Of a DNA stretch of 64,000 nt, positions 32,979 through 44,818 are shown one piece after another (position 1 is the stretch's first letter; each line of letters begins with the position of its first letter). This stretch comes from Gibbula magus (taxonomy: Eukaryota > Mollusca > Gastropoda > Trochida > Trochidae). The DNA lies in contig OW388303.1 of assembly GCA_936450465.1 (NCBI GenBank), positions 11,129,021-11,193,020 of the forward strand. Reading direction: 5' to 3'. Both the position numbers and the translations under genes were made by a program. The notes under the pieces were generated by a model, which was not told the DNA's origin, did not search any database, and worked only from the letters and a program-made list of their open reading frames with translations.

Positions 32979-33463
32979 AGGTACATCCATTGTGTTGTTG
33001 GGGGTCACATATTGCAAACGTTATAAATGGTGTAACTTTATCGAGAAGTACCGATTGTTACCGAAAACAATCATTTTAATGATAGTCGACTTGACGATAT
33101 TGAAGATATGAAGTTAAAAGTAGTGATTTCTGATCGAAAACCGGACAATGCACAGCGTGTGGCGCGCGTCAATGAGTCAAACGTAATTTTGGAATCTTAT
33201 TTATAACAGACAGAATGACACATTTGGTGAGATTACGTTTAATGGGTCAAATAACTACTGTACATGTCAATGGGACGTGCAGTTTCGGTTTCTACCCATG
33301 AATAATGATGTTACTCAATTTTAATTGGAAACTAGTAATTATGATATATTTGGTGATTGGGGATAAATATGCAAGCTGAGTGAATTAATTTGTATTGTAG
33401 ACAGCACATGTGGTGAGTTGGAGCGTATTTAATACAATTTTATGAAACACAATGGATGTACCT
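32979..33463. mobile_element. TTAA-flanked MITE (piggyBac-like), copy 1
   Basis: The ends AGGTACATCCATTGTGTT and AACACAATGGATGTACCT are perfect 18-bp inverted repeats. TTAA sits at 32975-32978 and 33464-33467. The 485-bp interior (GTTGGGGGTCACATATTGCA, CGGACAATGCACAGCGTGTG, CATATTGTAGACAGCAC-like) matches copy 2 at 53003-53445. TTAA specificity suggests piggyBac-type mobilisation. No coding capacity. Confidence 0.9.
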
Positions 33464-33467
33464 TTAA

Positions 33468-36039
33468 TGTTAAAATAAAACTAGGATTGACGCGTCAATA
33501 CCAAATCTTCATGACTTCCGCTTTGAACTTCGAATTGATGCTATAAACATTCATTAAATACTAAAAAGTGCGTGTTTTTGTACCAATTGTCGATACTGTC
33601 CATCCTTGACACTTCAGGAGGTTCCTTACCATTTTTGGAGCATCCTCAGTTGTCAGATTTAGATAGGCTGGAGATTTTACAGCGCTTCCAGCAGAGCTGA
33701 TCCCTCACTTCAGATAGGCCTTGTAGCCTTAGTGTACACTTTCAGTAATAGTGTTCGTTATATGCACATTAGAAACTTTAATACCTGTGCAGAAATATGA
33801 TAAAGAAAGCATTGTATTATAATAGTGAAATATAGTATTTGTTTTATGATAAAGAGATTTCGTTATTCTGCTCTATTATCTTATTTAAGAAGAAACGGTC
33901 GTGCATACTGAGTAAGAGTTATCTCCCTTACAACTGAAAATTGACAATTTCTCAAGGTTTTTCTTTTAATTATTATTTAAGTCTGAATAGATATACTTTT
34001 TAGTAGTTAATTTTGTTGTTAAATTGTATATTTATCAAACAGTGATTGTTTCCAGCAAATCTTGAGATTAATTGACATAAATATTAATTAGAGAAAACAA
34101 TAACAATTTGTAAAAAAAAATTGTTTAGTTAAAAAGCTACAAGATAACAATAAAATTGCATTTATTCTTGTGTAAACGTGTAACCATAACCCTTTTATTA
34201 AAATAAGGCCATAAGTATTAAATATGTTTATTGTTTTATCATGCTGATAATGTGAAATGACAATGAACATTTTATTTTTTATTTTTACATTGGGAGCTCA
34301 TATTTAAAAAACGAGCACCATGACCCCTCTGTTTTTGAATAACAGAAATGGATTTAGCATTTAGTTCATGCTGAAGGGGCCGACATGTTTAAAAAGCTCA
34401 AAATCATATTTTCCAATTAAAAAATCATAATAAAAATAAAATAAAAATAATTTGGTTTCTTTTTGGAATATCATGCCAGTTTTTCAGATTAGTCATAATT
34501 AAAATACATTTGGATAAAATCTGATAAACTCTCTTTCTTGAAAACAGCACTCTTAACAATATCTTGAAAATATAAAACCTATTTTAATTCTTGACGGCAT
34601 AAAGGTCTAAATTCCAATAATGATATTGATTTGTTTGTTGAAACCTGAATTAGTAGCATTTTTAAATTAAATATAAAGTAATAATTTAAAAGTTGGTAAT
34701 ATTTTGAAAGCCAAAACTATTTTATAAATATCAGTTGGAAAATATGTTTCACGAAAATGGTTGAAGATTACATATAAATGTACTTGCTTGTTTCACAAGT
34801 GCTAAAAATTGAGTTGTACATGTAAAACAATAAAAGCAAGCAATTTGGCAATGACGATTTATCCAAATTATTTTTAAATTTGTTACGACAGAAACATCTC
34901 ACATCAGTTTTAAAAATTCACATTTTTGCCTGAGAAAATATTTATTGCATTTAATTGTTTAATTCGTTGTGGAATATTTGTAAATGCTGTGTTTGCAATC
35001 AAAACGTTCTGTGTTGACATGCCCATGGAACATAAATCTGTGTTATAATATTACACTGCCATTGCCAAAATTAGTGAAGCACGATGAGAACATTGCACTG
35101 TATATTCCTTCATCATATACCAAAAAGGATTAAAATTATTTAATCGTTCACATATTCAAAATGGTCTGTAAAGTGTAAGTATGTACGTGTTTTGCCGTTT
35201 TTATATAACAATTTACGACAACAAAACCCCGGAAGTAAATGCCCGATGATCAGACCACGTGGTCCAAACGTTACTTTTCATTACGACACGTCATAACAAA
35301 TTTTATTGTCTTGATTGAACATGATTATAATTTCGTGGGATTTTTCGCCCTTAAAGGCTGTGATACTGCCGAAGCGGCGTTAAGCAATAACTTACTCGTG
35401 GAATTTTTTCTGCGCAATATTAAAAGACCGTACTTATAGATTTCAAAAGAATCTAATGAATAACTGAAACAACAATAATAAACATGAGCACATTGAAGTT
35501 TGTCTGTTTATGATTTGTACACATTTCGTTTCATTAATTATTTAGTTTCTCGGTAATAGCATACACTAAGAAAGAAAGGAGACATTAAAAATCTTTAAAA
35601 AACCAAGCTGGAATATTGGGTAATGATTTTACTATTACCAATCAATAGATGTATTCATAAACCAACATAGGCTAAATTTACTTGTCAAGAAACACGTTTC
35701 TGGGCCATTTCATGTTTTGGAATATCGACCTTTTTTAACTAATATTTTTGTTAACAAAAACGTGTGACCTTTTCTAAAAATATTAAAATCAAATGATATA
35801 TAATTTGGCTTCCTGATAGCTTCAGGCCATAAGGACCTGCAGCAAATCATATCTGTCGGCCCGGTCCTGTTTCAGTCGGCCTCGGACGTGAATTTCGAAC
35901 ACTGCTTTCATGTTGAAGTGAAATATTAGCAATTTCTTGAGTTTTTTAAATTGGTAAGGAACCTCCTTAAAGGGACTCGCCGTCGATCGTTGTAGACCCT
36001 GGCTGATTAGCATGTCCGCTAACGAGTCAAGCTACGCTT
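33468..36039. other. Gene-free stretch
   Basis: Very AT-rich with poly-A and AAAATAAAAT runs near 34435. GGAGGTTCCTTACCATTT near 33617 reappears inverted near 35952, so a diverged dispersed repeat may be present. No gene seen. Confidence 0.4.
35355..35405 (+). mobile_element. SINE 3'-tail remnant
   Basis: GGCTGTGATACTGCCGAAGC, GGCGTTAAGCAATAACTTAC resembles the GCGGCGTTAA tail shared by gastropod/bivalve SINEs, and the tails of the family B copies here. No head is visible. Confidence 0.4.
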
Positions 36040-36310
36040 CAGCTTTCATATGATGTAAATCTTTAACAGGAACGTTAAGTTACTTATTGGGATAAACTTG
36101 CATTAAGTAACTCTGACATGAGATTTCACAGAGTTATGCCCATTTGAACCTAGACGATCTTTCTGAAAATTGGTAATATTCAAGCGCAAATAACTCAAAT
36201 TCAGGGACAAAATTGAAAGTTCTGTTTCGGTACTTTTGTGAAAGTTTAAACTTCAAATGAGCTATTACGCATAGCTGTATATAGTGTCATTAGTGAGGAG
36301 AAGATTTTCG
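36040..36310 (-). repeat. Inverted fragment of the 40.3-41.8-kb repeat family
   Basis: On the minus strand it carries ATAGCTCATTTGAAG, CCGAAACAGAACTTTC, TTTGTCCCTGAATTTGAG, GGTTCAAATGGGCATAACTC. These match the middle of the element at 40790-40990 and 63450-63640. Confidence 0.7.
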
Positions 36311-36454
36311 GCCGAAAACTGTACTGGTTCTAATATTATCGATGGAGAATGTTGTCCCTACGTAAAGATTTATTGTGTGAAATTATGTTTATTATATGGG
36401 ATATGGGAGTTCTAAAGCTTTTCCTTCAAGGATAGATACATTTTTAAAATCTAA

Positions 36455-37069
36455 AGTCCTGTTTATACGGGGAACTTTGACATATGCAATATTGCTTATG
36501 GTAGTAATATACACACGTGAGTAAAAGTAAATATACTTCGCGTTCATATGCGTTTAATTTTTGCCTAAGCAAATTGGCTTCCAATTCTTTTAATATATGA
36601 ATAAACATGCCAATTATTATTTATTAGATGTAAACTAAATAAATGACATTAATTTATATTTGTCAATATTGTTTTGACTACAAATGTATATCGCCCTAAT
36701 TATATAATGAAAATCGGATAGTCAGATAGATTTTGAAGGTCATCGCGTGCAAGAAGGAGATTATCCAATATAGAGAATTTGAAAAACAGTATTAAGAGTT
36801 TCTAAAGTTCTCTAAAATATGTTCTCAACCTGTGTGACGTCACTTTGTCTGTATACGACGAACTTTTACTAGAAAAGTGAAAATACCATATTTACTCACG
36901 GTAGTAAACATTTGCACCTGCCCCTGACTACAGAAGGTGCAAATTTGCTTCGGTAGTAAAATATACATATGTGCAAATGCGTCCATACGGCGAATTTTGC
37001 TCATATGAGCAGATTTGCATATGTGTAATTCTTTACTCATATGCAAACGCTCGCCGTATAAACAGGGCT
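36455..37069. mobile_element. Harbinger-like MITE with TAA target duplication
   Basis: The ends AGTCCTGTTTATACGG (36455) and, on the minus strand, AGCCCTGTTTATACGG (to 37069) are inverted repeats with one difference. TAA at 36452-36454 and 37070-37072 fits the 3-bp TWA duplication of PIF/Harbinger. The 615-bp interior has inverted CATATG-AAAT motifs and no coding capacity. Confidence 0.8.
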
Positions 37070-37072
37070 TAA

Positions 37073-37450
37073 GTAAGGTCATAGGCTAGCATCCCTTAAA
37101 TTCCCATGCATATTGGTTCAACCGTTAAGTGGGAATCCTCTTGACATAAAAATGTCAAATAATGATTACAAAAAGACTTTGCCTTGAATACCTAATAACA
37201 CTTAATTCATATAATGTTTTTATTCTGATTAGTGTGTAGACAATTCATAGATCCATAGAAGTTGTATGTCTAGAATTTATAGATTAGTTGTCATAGTTAA
37301 TTTAGCTGCCATATTTGGATACGCGTCCAAGATCCAGGACACACTAGTTAATAGTGGTTACCTGTCACTATCAATTGTATAGATCACTCAATACCTTAAT
37401 TCAACCAGCCCTACATCTATCTGTATTGACGTCCAGCATTAACAGATTTG
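37073..37450. other. Gene-free stretch
   Basis: No supported feature. Confidence 0.4.
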
Positions 37451-37458
37451 TCCATTTT

Positions 37459-37776
37459 TGGGGGCGGGATAGCGCAACGGTTAGCGCGTTCGGCTTCGGA
37501 TCAAGAGGTCCGGGGTTCGAATCCCGCCAGGGGCACGACAACTTTGTCTGCAGTAGAGAACTGTTCTACACGCAGTAAGGTTCGGGTGCAATGTTACACT
37601 GAATTTCAGCGTAGTACCACACATGGTTCGCTAGTTCAAGCCAATGCTCGCAGGTTTCGCCGCAATGCATAGTCACATGGCGTTGCGGGCTTTCTCCCTG
37701 CCATAATACTAGCAGCCGCGATATAAGTGAAATAATCTTGAAAGCGGCGTTAAACCCCAACTCATCTCACCTCACC
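37459..37776 (+). mobile_element. tRNA-Arg-like SINE (family B), copy 2
   Basis: The head GGGGGCGGGATAGCGCAACG contains A box CGGTTAGCGCG, the anticodon-arm-like CGGCTTCGGATCAAGAGG and B box GGGGTTCGAATCCC. It is followed by the same body and AAGCGGCGTTAAACCCC tail as copy 1. It has an extra 54-bp internal segment (about 37627-37680) bounded by CACATGG direct repeats that copy 1 lacks. TCCATTTT at 37451-37458 and 37777-37784 is the target duplication. The folded head would not make a functional tRNA. The insertion looks younger than copy 1 because the promoter boxes are better preserved. Confidence 0.9.
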
Positions 37777-38124
37777 TCCATTTTCGAGTTGGATTGTTAG
37801 ACAATAGTTCTATAGATGGAGATGTGCGAGTACATGTACACTCATGGCAAAAATGGTTGTCACCCCCTAATATTTAATTAAATTGGAGTTTATATCACAT
37901 TGTATGCATGGCAATGTTGGTTTTCCATGGAAATGTCATTACAGGCATGAAGTTACATTAACTCACACTTTACAATGAACAGATTCAGCGGTTTCATGTA
38001 GACCACGTGCATTTCATTGAAATGATTGAAATTTGTCTCCTTAGGTTTGTCATTTCCATCGATTACTATAGACCTCTTTCATAAGATACAGCTTCACGAC
38101 TATAGTTTCTGAAAAGCATAGACC

Positions 38125-39147
38125 ATGCCTGGTCCCACTCCACCAGGAATCAGACATGAAATCATTGGCATGAGTCGTGGTGGCGCTTCGAATCGTGTCA
38201 TTGCTGCAGCATGTAACGTCAGTGTTAGAACTGTTCAAAGGATTAAAAGACTGCACGCCATACAGGGAAATGTTGTTCCGAATAAGTCTTCAGGCCGTCC
38301 CAAGAAAACTACGGTTCGTCAGGATAGAATTCTTCTTCGTTTGACCCGACGTCATAGACGTCTTTCGTCTTTGACTCTTGCACAGAGATGGGGGGCTCAT
38401 ATTAATACGCCCATTTGCCGGAGAACTGTAGTGAACAGGTTGCTCCAGCATGGATATAAGGCAAGAAGACCTGCCATCAAACCATTCTGGACACTGGTCC
38501 ACCGCAGGGCACGGCTTGCTTGGGCGCAGCAGCACCGCAGAATCCAACTTGGACATTGGCGTCACGTCATATTTACTGATGAGTCTCGTTTCCTACTGCA
38601 TAAGGTGGACAGGAGAATGAGAGTGCGACGTTTACGTGGGGAAAGGTTCAATGACGACTGTCTGCAGCATCAGGTTGCCCACGGTGGCGGTTCTGTACAC
38701 GTATGGGCAGGAATACACCATAACGGTAAAACGGATCTTGTCGTCCTTCAAGGAAACGTCAACCAGAGGTCGTACAGACGTCTTCTTGAAACCGTTTGCC
38801 TCCCACATGCAAGAAGAGTGTATGGCAACAACTTCCTGTTGCAGGACGATAATGCACCAGCCCATCGTGCACGTACAGTGAACGCTTTCATTCAGGCACA
38901 AGGAGTAACAAGATTGCCCTGGCCTTCAAAAAGTCCGGATATGAATCCGATAGAACATGCTTGGGATCAGCTTGACCGTGCAATTAGAAGACTGGACCCT
39001 GCTCCTGCAAATTTACAGCAATTGCGGGCTGCTCTTGTGAATGAATGGAACAATTTGGCTGTTGCAAACATCAACACACTGATAGACAGTATGCCTGCCC
39101 GAATTATCGCCCTTGAAAATTCCAGAGGCGGTGCTACCCGATATTAG
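38125..39147 (+). CDS. Tc1-like transposase, intact, 340 residues
   Basis: Cut-and-paste DNA transposase that binds the element's inverted repeats and inserts at TA. Residues 8-45 form the first helix-turn-helix (SNRVIAAACNVSVRTVQRIK). GRPKK at 57-61 is the minor-groove linker, and 63-112 the second HTH. The catalytic triad is visible: D152 in VIFTDESRF, D242 in LLQDDNAPAH and E277 in SPDMNPIEHAW, with 34 residues between the last two, so DD34E. The length is normal for the family, and a Met start with no upstream frame is natural. A basic segment (GRPKKTTVRQ) may serve as nuclear localisation signal. AATAAA follows at 39183. There are no stops or frameshifts. It was probably silenced by the host, if at all, at the chromatin or small-RNA level, which sequence cannot show. 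Confidence 0.97.
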   Translation: MPGPTPPGIRHEIIGMSRGGASNRVIAAACNVSVRTVQRIKRLHAIQGNVVPNKSSGRPKKTTVRQDRILLRLTRRHRRLSSLTLAQRWGAHINTPICRRTVVNRLLQHGYKARRPAIKPFWTLVHRRARLAWAQQHRRIQLGHWRHVIFTDESRFLLHKVDRRMRVRRLRGERFNDDCLQHQVAHGGGSVHVWAGIHHNGKTDLVVLQGNVNQRSYRRLLETVCLPHARRVYGNNFLLQDDNAPAHRARTVNAFIQAQGVTRLPWPSKSPDMNPIEHAWDQLDRAIRRLDPAPANLQQLRAALVNEWNNLAVANINTLIDSMPARIIALENSRGGATRY

Positions 39148-39182
39148 GCTTGTAAATATACTCATACATGACTGCAGAATGA

Positions 39183-39188
39183 AATAAA
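39183..39188 (+). promoter_or_regulatory. Polyadenylation signal of the transposase gene
   Basis: AATAAA 36 nt after the transposase stop and inside the element. Confidence 0.55.
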
Positions 39189-39481
39189 ACCGACAATTGA
39201 ACTTGAAAATGTAATTTGTTTTATTGATACCCATCCAATTGATACTATATGGATACTGTAAAAAATTGCCCTTTTTCACAGGGACCATACATATCCTGAT
39301 AGAATTTCTTAAATTGGCCAGCACAAGACCAAAATACAAGCTGGTATGTTTTACGAATGTTTTTCCCAATCACTCAAATCATTCTGACAGTTATTGCATG
39401 TTTGATTATTTGTCCACACTCAGTTAAACTTGACGTAGCGTTCTCAGTCTGGGGGTGACAACCATTTTTGCCATGAGTGTA

Positions 39482-40338
39482 TGTCCATTATGCAACTCTG
39501 CTATAGATGATGAAAATCTCTTTGCTTTTGTATGCTCACATTATGATGATATAACAAATATATTCCAAGTCATAACCTTTTAAAGTGTCCTTCAACAACC
39601 AAATGTGTTAGGGGCATTTAGAAGTGGAAAACATAGGAAACCAAGATTTTCTTGATAACAACTTCTTTATTGGGCAGATACACGATGCTCACGCCTCCAT
39701 CGGGTGGAATGTGTCGGGTATGACAAGAAAGGAGATATAACAATTGCTAACGTTATATTAATCCTGAAAATGTCATGCAAATCGGTTCAGCCGTTACATC
39801 AGATTTATAAACACAGGAATTCGAAAAGTGTCACTGCAAAAACCATAGCCATAGGTCTTCGTGACAAACGTCTACATGGTCTAGAAGGCCTTAAACTTGA
39901 GGAAGGTATGTTTTCTGTGATATCCAAAATTTGACATTGGCTGTCATATTACTAACGTTCATGTCAAATATTTTCACAGCTCTTGTTTCATCACTGACAA
40001 ATGTCAAATTGAATATGAAATTGGTTCATTTATCAAATCTTCTTTTTTTTTCTCAACCGAACCGTCATAATGTACATGGACTGACATTGTTTGGCGTGTC
40101 CTATACATGAAAAAAAATTATTCTTAGCAATTTGGTAAACAGAAATGGTAGTATATGTGTCATATATGCATAAAACAATTGGTCGAAACGTCATAAAACA
40201 TTTGACTTTGGCATCATAGAACAGTCACTTAAGCTGAATATCATATATGTTTTCTTAGGGAAAATGACCTTAATAGAAATATTAAGTATAGAAATCATTA
40301 CTTTCACAAATGCATGCAATAGACCAAAACCTCAGTAA
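39482..40338. other. Gene-free stretch
   Basis: GATAACAACTTCTTTATTGG near 39653 resembles the tail of the hammerhead-like repeat at 13565. The 76-codon frame at 39704-39934 lacks recognisable domains. Confidence 0.4.
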
Positions 40339-41773
40339 TTAGGTCTTCAAGACTACGTCTGGAATACCTATAGATATTTACGTGTGTTTTTTTATTCATT
40401 ATTTGAACCGAATTTTATCCGCAGAATTCCCGCGTAACGGCTCAAGCGATTAACGTGCAGTTTGCAGGGTTTAAAGCTTGTGACTTAAACTGGTATTTTG
40501 TCGAGACACTTTTTGGATTTTCGACTTATTTCTTGAGTTATCTCCCCTTGAAGTCAAAAGTTCTAATCTTAATATCTCGAGAACTAATCCTGATATTTTC
40601 AAAAATGTTTTACCAATATGTGGGCAACAATATTCCCCATCGTGTAGGCTTATAGCGGTTTTCGGCCGTAATAATACATCTTTTGCTATTTAAAAAAAAA
40701 CTGAAAATTTTGTGCACTTTCGCAGGTTTGAGGGTACGTGTCTTTGAAAATCTTCTTCTAAATAACGGTGAAACATACAGCTACGGGTGATAGCTCATTT
40801 TGAAGCTAAATGAATTTGGAAAAAACCTATTAACGCCGATATTTTAAATTTTGTCCCTGAATTTGAGAAATCTGCCCATGAATATAGACATTTTCAAAAA
40901 AGTCGTTTTACCGCAATATGTTCAAAGGGGCATAGCTATGTCAAAATGAATGTAGGTCTAAGTTACTAAGTGAAATCTCTTCCTTATAATCAGCGTAACC
41001 ATTCCATCACATATTATTATTATATAAAAGTTGAAAATTAAGACATAATTGTGACATATACACAAGATATTGAAATTTCCTGATTTTCAGACTTTTCAAA
41101 TGGTATTTTCTTTGGAGAATGTTTTATCTTAAACCACAGAAGGCACCATTATGTTTCATACCTCATTTTGAATCACAGATGTCGTTTATCAAGAACAATA
41201 AATTTCAATCATGTATCTCCCATACTTTATGTGTGACAAGTCATAGAAGATTGTATTTTTTTTTAATTGCCACTTTCAGCAAAGTTCACAGAATCATAAC
41301 TGCTTAACTAATTACGCTATTGAAATTGTATTTACACCTTCGTATGCACATTTCCAAGAACAACAACCCTTTCATAAAAAATTTTATAGTTTAGCTCTGA
41401 ACATCGCCAACGTTGTCTAGGGGTCCAAATTTAAGCATTTTTGAGCATTTTCTTGAATATTCAGAACAGCATAACGCATTACTTATGTATGCAATCTTAA
41501 TGATAATTACATATACTTAAGTAGACATTAAGCACAACTTTTTTCTGTGTTACACCTTAGTATGAAAATATTAACCATTTTGTCTTATTCGTGAGAAAGA
41601 TCATGTAGGGGTCCATTAATAAGTGATTGTTCCTTTTTCAGAGGGTCATTGTCTTTGCATAATTTTTGTAAAAGAAACTACTGAAGATAGCTCATTTTAA
41701 AGCAGGGAAACTGATCTATAACCGAGAGTCCAACAAGGAGTTAAAGGTCAAGCAGAAGTCTTGAAGACCTAAG
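40339..41773 (+). mobile_element. 1.4-kb inverted-repeat element, full copy
   Basis: Ends TTAGGTCTTCAAGACT (40339-40354) and AGTCTTGAAGACCTAA (41758-41773) are perfect 16-bp inverted repeats. The repeat is also nearly self-complementary. The interior has no coding frame. Landmarks CGGCTCAAGCGATTAACGTG, CACTTTTTGGATTTTCGACT, TGAGGGTACG, GATAGCTCATTTTGAAGC, GTTCAAAGGGGCAT, ACAATAAATTTCAATCATGT recur at 48.2-48.6 and 63.4-64.0 kb, and inverted at 36.0-36.3 kb. Probably a non-autonomous DNA transposon. I cannot fix the target duplication. Confidence 0.75.
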
Positions 41774-42182
41774 TATTGACGCTTCAATTCTACTATTAAA
41801 CTTCACATTCGTTTTGTAAAATTCTATAGCATACACTTAAGACTAATTCCAACCTGAAAGTATAATATATTCATATGTGCTAAAGACAGCCAGACATATT
41901 TCTCCTTGTTAATCTGATAAATGTTTCCTCCCCCATTGGCTAAGGTTAAATACAGCTCCATGATTCAATTAAACTTTAGAATTGAGCTTTCAAGACTATG
42001 ACTGAGCTTATATACGGCTTCTGACAAATAAAGTAAATGTCAATATCAAAGGAAATTTCTGAATGTATTTCTATATCCAAATAATTAAATATAGTAAGAT
42101 GGTGACGTTCTGTCCATGAAGACACGTTAACATCAGCATTTAATGTTCTCATTGTGGATCTTGCCAGCAAATTTGACCTTTA
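41774..42182. other. Gene-free stretch
   Basis: No supported feature. Confidence 0.4.
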
Positions 42183-42296
42183 CTTAAGAAATAAAGTTCG
42201 CTGTGTTTTGTAATTAAGTACAGTTTTGCCCTGAACTGTTATAGTTAAAGCACGAGGACGTCAGTCCGAGTGCTTTGACGTAATAATAGTTCAGGG
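42183..42296 (+). repeat. Dispersed repeat with hairpin end
   Basis: TTAAGAAATAAAGTTCGCTG leads into a hairpin at 42229-42296. Its arms are CCCTGAACT / AGTTCAGGG, then AAAGCAC / GTGCTTT, then GAGGAC / GTCCGAG-like around GTCA. The left half is shared with 14355-14440. Confidence 0.7.
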
Positions 42297-43299
42297 TAAA
42301 TCTCACCCCCTACGATATACTAAGATCGCGTGACTAACATTCCAAAAAGAATTGTGGGTAGAGCTTGATTAAGTCTAAGCGTGGTGGTGAAATGTAATTT
42401 GTCTAATTCAAATGTTTGCTGCTATCATTAAAGTTGATGGTCATTGTCCCACCACTAATTTTGACCGACTGCAGAAGTTGCAAACCATGGAAAGGAGTAC
42501 ACGCTTTATTGGTTGCGATGTAAGAGTTCAGACGGCTTAGGCGAATCGACGTTACGTTACCATGAGCACACTTGATCACGAGGGAGCGGCGTGAAACAGC
42601 AGGAACGTCATTCGATTGTTACGTCATCAAAAAAACTATACCTTTATTGTCTGATAGAGTACTCTTTTTTATTGTTCTAACCGCTAGGCATCTTAGAAAT
42701 CTTATCATGGGTCTCATTGAATATGTTCAAATAGATTTGTTGGGGATATCCTTTTGTTGTTGATTAGTTTAAACATATTTTATTCAATAAGAAAAGGATT
42801 AGGAACAAGTTCTCGAACTTAGAATACCTTCTCCTTTGTATGTACATAGGGAATTTACAGTTTTTTGAAAGAGAGACATAATTGACAGCAGTGAAAGAAG
42901 AATAAAGACATAATACAGAAATTTATTATGCGTTATACACATCTTTTTGTCTGACTAATGAACGATTGTACTACTTCTACTACTACTGCTAATATTGATA
43001 ATAAAGAACATTTATAATAAGCACAATCCAGACATAAAAGGCTGCTCAAGGCACTACAAGACAATGGTGGAGTCTATACACAAAAAACAAAGTCAGGTGG
43101 ATTTAGAAAATAGAAAAGTTTTCAGTCTTTACTTGAACAGTTCGAAAGTTGGGCAGAGTTTGAGTTCAGATGGAAGAGCATTCCACTGGGACCACGTGTG
43201 AAAAACGTCTGCAGGACATTTATGTATTGACATGGTAATAGATCTGTACCTCCTTCTAACAAAAGTTTTAGGTAAAGTTGAATACCTGCTAATCTACAA
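42297..43299. other. No supported gene
   Basis: A short stretch at 42417-42540 reads VDGHCPTTNFDRLQKLQ before stopping, which is protein-like but unrecognised. 43110-43300 may be the 3' part of the minus-strand LINE fragment that follows. Confidence 0.3.
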
Positions 43300-43510
43300 A
43301 TGCGCTTTTAAGATGATGTACTGATGAAATGTACTCTTTGTCGTTTATACAATGGACATTCAGATAAGTAGTGATGGGAATTCTCAATAGGAGCTCCACA
43401 CACATTCAGGATCACTTTGAATTCCAAATCTATATAAATCAAAGTTTAAACAACTGGCAGAATAACGCAACTTGGTATGGATAATATTCCAATTATTTTA
43501 CCGCTCGATT
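43300..43510 (-). pseudogene. LINE ORF2 carboxy-terminal fragment, minus strand
   Basis: On the minus strand: HTKLRYSASCLNFDLYRFGI, then after a small frameshift CGAPIENSHHYLSECPLYKR. This is the conserved LR--CS-LN-DLY, C-CG-PIE---H-L-ECPLY zinc-knuckle end of invertebrate non-LTR retrotransposons. The reverse transcriptase domain is missing. It is dead and truncated. Confidence 0.75.
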
Positions 43511-43519
43511 ATTATGTTG

Positions 43520-44655
43520 GTGCATGTACACTGTTATCAGGTATGAATGATTTAAATACTTAGATATTTGAATTACGAACATGGTTGGTTAATTCTTCCA
43601 TGAGCTTATTGAAGGTGGAAAAAAAGGATTTTTTTGAATGTTTGAGTCTTGAGATAGGAGTTAATAAATTGTGTGAGTTCTTTTGTTGTTCTGTTTAAAG
43701 TAATGTTGTTTGTTATCATATATGATATTTACGTTAAGAGGCAGATTTAATTTTGCCTAATGTGTTAAGATTCATAATCGGTAATTGAATGAAACTAGAC
43801 AGTTGTTTTTATATTATTAAGTTGGGGAATGGAAACTATTCGAATGCTATACTTGGATAATAACCAATAAGGTCCTCCACACCAATGGGTCTGTCGTTAT
43901 AAAGTTGTATGATTGCATAGGACCCTAGGGACTCTGCTAACAGAATTGTGTACTTTTATGTCTCAGGTTGTGGTATCAATAATTAACGCAAATAACTGTA
44001 TTAGCTCACACCACTTCCCTGCATTGATATCGGTGTTTGGGTTTGTATAAAGCTCTATGTTGTGGTGAATGAGGGTTAAAAATCTTCACTATTTCAGAAG
44101 CAATATAATGTAGTTTTATTTCTTCGGCATGCTGTATTATTGACAATGATACGAGATTCTATGTAACACATTTTATATTGTATATATTGCACATATTTTT
44201 ACACATATTTATCGTGGATATAGGTGTAAGGCATATGGGTATTACAAAAACTGATTTATGATTAATTGACTTGTAATTTAAACAAAGGCTATCTTCACAC
44301 TTCAATGCGTTTAGGATAGTTATGTTTTCACGAGTGGCGTAGTACTTGATAGGATTCCTTTTTTTTCAAACGGTGAGTTGACAAACTTTGAATACTAACA
44401 AATGCGCAGTGGAAAAAGCTAGTTTCCCTTTATTTCATTCTTGTTTTCATTACTTCTAACAAGTTTACTGTTGATAGAATGCGGTACTTCATTGACATGC
44501 ATATAATAAAAAGGTAATATATTTTTAGTTATTGTATAACAACAGTATATCACTTATGAAAGTATTCTGACATACTCAGTTATCTTACACAAGGGTCAAA
44601 TATGGTCGCCTAAAGATTTTCACAAATGTTTTACACAAACATGTCATTTACTGAC
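43520..44655. other. Gene-free stretch
   Basis: No supported feature. Confidence 0.4.
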
Positions 44656-44660
44656 AGGGG

Positions 44661-44818
44661 ACATGGTACCAGTCAACCAGTGGATGACATGTACACGGAG
44701 TGTTCTCAACCTCTTAACAACTGGCACCTGCTGTTTCAGAAGCTTTCCATGATGGACGCCACCAACAGAACAGTTAATGCCTACATCATTTTGCACCAAT
44801 CGTTCCGTGCTATAACTG
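44661..44818 (+). CDS. Exon-like open segment, unidentified
   Basis: An open frame with higher GC than its surroundings and varied residues (TSQPVDDMYTECSQPLNNWH, LLFQKLSMMDATNRTVNAYI, LHQSFRAIT) lies between a possible acceptor (TTTACTGACAG) and a GT at 44819-44820 (GTAGTCAG, weak donor). The stop is not reached until 44880. No partner exon, start or domain identified. It could be one exon of a gene outside this window or a chance open frame. Confidence 0.25.

Larger units (their letters stand above)
37839..39479 (+). mobile_element. Complete Tc1-like transposon (DD34E)
   Basis: Perfect 29-bp terminal inverted repeats (37839-37867 and 39451-39479, starting CACTCATGGCAAAAATGG) enclose 1641 bp. 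TA lies on both sides (37837-37838 and 39480-39481), as Tc1/mariner insertion requires. The single gene (38125-39147) is uninterrupted. The identical ends, intact frame and clean TA duplication indicate a recent insertion that could still be active. Confidence 0.97.

Noticed and set aside
37459..37540. Genuine tRNA-Arg gene
   Set aside because: The head lacks a proper acceptor stem and is followed by SINE body and tail with target duplications.
38290..38901. Minus- and plus-strand frames inside the transposase gene
   Set aside because: Shadow frames of the intact 340-residue transposase.
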